A DNA stretch of 41,044 nt, taken from the NCBI GenBank assembly GCA_018780265.1, contig JADMJV010000075.1, positions 1 through 41,044 on the forward strand. The letters run 5' to 3'. Shown here piece by piece: positions 39,500 to 41,044 of this stretch (the stretch's first letter is position 1; each line of letters opens with the position of its first letter). Position numbers and translations under genes: made by a program. The notes beneath the pieces are model-generated. The model was not told where the DNA came from, did no database searches, and saw only the letters and a list, made by a program, of their open reading frames with translations. The stretch is from a bacterium (GTDB taxonomy: Bacteria > Vulcanimicrobiota > Xenobia > Xenobiales > JADMJV01).

Positions 39500-41044
39500 A
39501 TGTTGACCGTTCAAAACTTAGAGAAGCATTTCGGAGCGCGCACCGTTCTCCAGGGCGTGAGCTTTGTGCTCAAGCCCGGTCAGCGAGTAGCGCTGGTGGG
39601 TCGCAACGGCAGTGGAAAGACCACGCTGCTCAAGATTCTCTGTGGTCAGATGTTGCCAGATGGCGGCCGAGTGTCGCTGGTGGATGGCCTGCGCCTGGGC
39701 TATTTGGAGCAGGAAGGGCAGGTGCTGGCCGAGCGCACCCTCTATGAAGAGATGCGCAGCTGTTTTGCAGCCGTCGACCAGTTGGAGTTGCAGGTCCGTC
39801 AGTTGGAAGAACGACTGGGCACGGCCGATCCCGAGGACTGCGAAGCCCTTTTGAAACTCTACGATCGTCTTCAGAATGGTCTGCTCCATGCCCAACCGGA
39901 GTTGATCGAGGCGCGTATTCGCAGCATCCTTTTTGGTCTGGGATTTGTCACTGCCGACCTGGACAAATTGTGCGGCACCTTTTCGGGGGGCTGGCAGATG
40001 CGGGCCGCTTTGGCCAAGTTGTTGCTGGACCTGCCCGATGTGCTGCTGTTGGACGAGCCCACCAATCACCTCGATATTGAGGCCGTGGAGTGGCTGGAGG
40101 GATTTCTCAGCGATTTTTCCGGGGCCGTGCTGCTGGTCTCCCATGATCGGTCTTTCCTGGACAAGGTGTGCAATCGCACGCTGGAGATTTCCCAGGGCCA
40201 GTTGGAAGATTACGCCGGTAACTACAGCTACTACGAGGAGGAATCGACGCGCCGTTTCGAGCAGCAGTTGGCCCTCTATCGGGGACAGCAGAAGAAATTG
40301 GAACAAGAGATGCGCTTTGTGGAGCGCTTTCGCTACAAAGCCACTCTGGCCACCCGAGTGCAGTCGCGCCTGAAACTGATTCAAAAGCGGGATAGGGTGG
40401 AGTTGCCCGATCGAGAGGAACAATCGATCCGACTCAGCTTCGTTCCGGCCCTGGACAGCGGGCGCGAGGTCATGATCGCCAAAGGGATCTGCAAAACCTA
40501 TGGGGATCGTCCCGTGCTCAAAGGAATTCAGCTCAAAGTAGAGCGTGGCCAGCGAATCGCCCTGGTGGGACCTAATGGTTCGGGAAAATCCACCCTGATG
40601 CGCATCCTCTGCGGGACCGAAGCTCCCGATAGTGGCAAGGTGCAGCTGGGATACCGACTGGCTCTGGTCTACTTTGCCCAGCATCAGGCCGAAGCGCTCA
40701 CCCTGCAACGCACTGTGATGGAAGAGGTGCAGGCCTCGGCGCCGCCAGGCACTCCGCCGGGTCAGCTGCGCAACCTGCTGGGTGGTTTACTCTTTCAGGG
40801 CGACACGGTTTTCAAGAAAGTCGACGTTCTCTCGGGCGGGGAACGGGGCCGTGTGGCGCTGGCTCGTTGCCTGGCCACTCCCAGCAATCTGCTGGCTCTG
40901 GACGAGCCTACCAACCACCTCGACCTGGACGCCCGGGAAAATTTGCTGGAAGCGCTGGAACAGTATCCCGGGACTCTGCTGCTGATCAGCCACGATCGAT
41001 ATTTTCTGGAACGACTGGCCACTCAAGTGTGGGAGATGCGCGAT
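39500..41044 (+). CDS. ABC-F family ATPase, 3' end outside the window
   Basis: The gene starts at ATG 39500 (MLTVQNLEKHFGARTVLQGVS) and is still open at the last base, so about 515 residues are visible. Two ATPase domains have no TM segments, as in ABC-F translation factors. Domain 1 has Walker A GRNGSGKTT (Lys40), signature FSGGWQMR, Walker B LLLDEPTNHLD and VSHDRSFLD. An interdomain linker (RRFEQQLALYRGQQKKLEQEMRFVERFRYKATLATRVQSR) follows. Domain 2 has GPNGSGKST, LSGGERGR, ALDEPTNHLD and ISHDRYFLE. ABC-F proteins act on ribosomes; the subtype (Uup-, EttA- or YheS-like) cannot be fixed without the C-terminus. Confidence 0.95.
   Translation, partial: MLTVQNLEKHFGARTVLQGVSFVLKPGQRVALVGRNGSGKTTLLKILCGQMLPDGGRVSLVDGLRLGYLEQEGQVLAERTLYEEMRSCFAAVDQLELQVRQLEERLGTADPEDCEALLKLYDRLQNGLLHAQPELIEARIRSILFGLGFVTADLDKLCGTFSGGWQMRAALAKLLLDLPDVLLLDEPTNHLDIEAVEWLEGFLSDFSGAVLLVSHDRSFLDKVCNRTLEISQGQLEDYAGNYSYYEEESTRRFEQQLALYRGQQKKLEQEMRFVERFRYKATLATRVQSRLKLIQKRDRVELPDREEQSIRLSFVPALDSGREVMIAKGICKTYGDRPVLKGIQLKVERGQRIALVGPNGSGKSTLMRILCGTEAPDSGKVQLGYRLALVYFAQHQAEALTLQRTVMEEVQASAPPGTPPGQLRNLLGGLLFQGDTVFKKVDVLSGGERGRVALARCLATPSNLLALDEPTNHLDLDARENLLEALEQYPGTLLLISHDRYFLERLATQVWEMRD

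Noticed and set aside
39518..40708. 396-residue minus-strand frame
   Set aside because: It is the antisense shadow of the ABC-F ATPase, whose Walker and signature motifs are on the plus strand.
1..41044. CRISPR array, rRNA operon, integrase or prophage
   Set aside because: I saw no regularly spaced direct repeats, no rRNA-like sequence and no integrase or phage structural gene on reading the window.

Overview
The window is bacterial DNA with moderately high GC, dense ATG/GTG/TTG-started genes and frequent 4-nt overlaps. Lipoprotein and Sec signal peptides, an aspartate-route NAD pathway, a Ser/Thr kinase with a proline-rich tail, a DUF2723 membrane protein and a pseudopilin/type IV pilus-type operon suggest a free-living or environmental diderm from a poorly sampled phylum (Eremiobacterota/Vulcanimicrobiota- or Armatimonadota-like). 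That placement is an impression from gene content, not a computed assignment. The first 20 bases (a C run followed by a G run) look like a contig edge.

Layout. 1-1040: gene-poor, with a frameshifted transposase zinc-ribbon/HTH remnant. 1042-4825: a membrane-anchored TrkA-N/RCK protein, a Gly/Tyr-rich secreted protein, a secreted isoaspartyl peptidase and a divergent secreted transglutaminase-like protein. 4944-7365: a BlaI/M56-peptidase regulatory cassette with a consensus promoter and two matching TACTA-N6-TAGTA dyads, one at the blaI promoter and one before a small secreted protein that is followed by a putative lipoprotein starting at CTG. 7524-9285: YfcE-type phosphodiesterase, EcsC-family protein and an exported protein on the minus strand, with unusual start codons.

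9410-21643 is a single long plus-strand operon: a response regulator with a SARP/BTAD output, a second response regulator, a PilC/GspF platform protein, a giant DUF4900-like PilX-type pseudopilin, two small pseudopilins, a multi-TM GAF histidine kinase and a DUF2723 membrane protein. No assembly ATPase or prepilin peptidase lies in the window. It looks like a two-component-controlled pseudopilus or secretion locus and is the best candidate for an undescribed system here.

21669-25211: nadA-nadB-nadC behind a promoter with three related 21-bp palindromic sites. 25255-28733: a PepSY membrane protein, a small membrane gene broken by an in-frame TGA, two hypothetical genes, a FitAB/VapBC toxin-antitoxin pair with a 13-bp-arm operator on its promoter, and an amidohydrolase remnant. 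28734-32942: a transmembrane Ser/Thr kinase downstream of a secreted six-hairpin glycosidase. 32990-41044: a DUF4261-like protein, an MBL-fold hydrolase, a low-molecular-weight phosphatase, an FAD oxidoreductase, a frameshifted lipoprotein, pepD, an exported protein and a 3'-truncated ABC-F ATPase that runs off the window.
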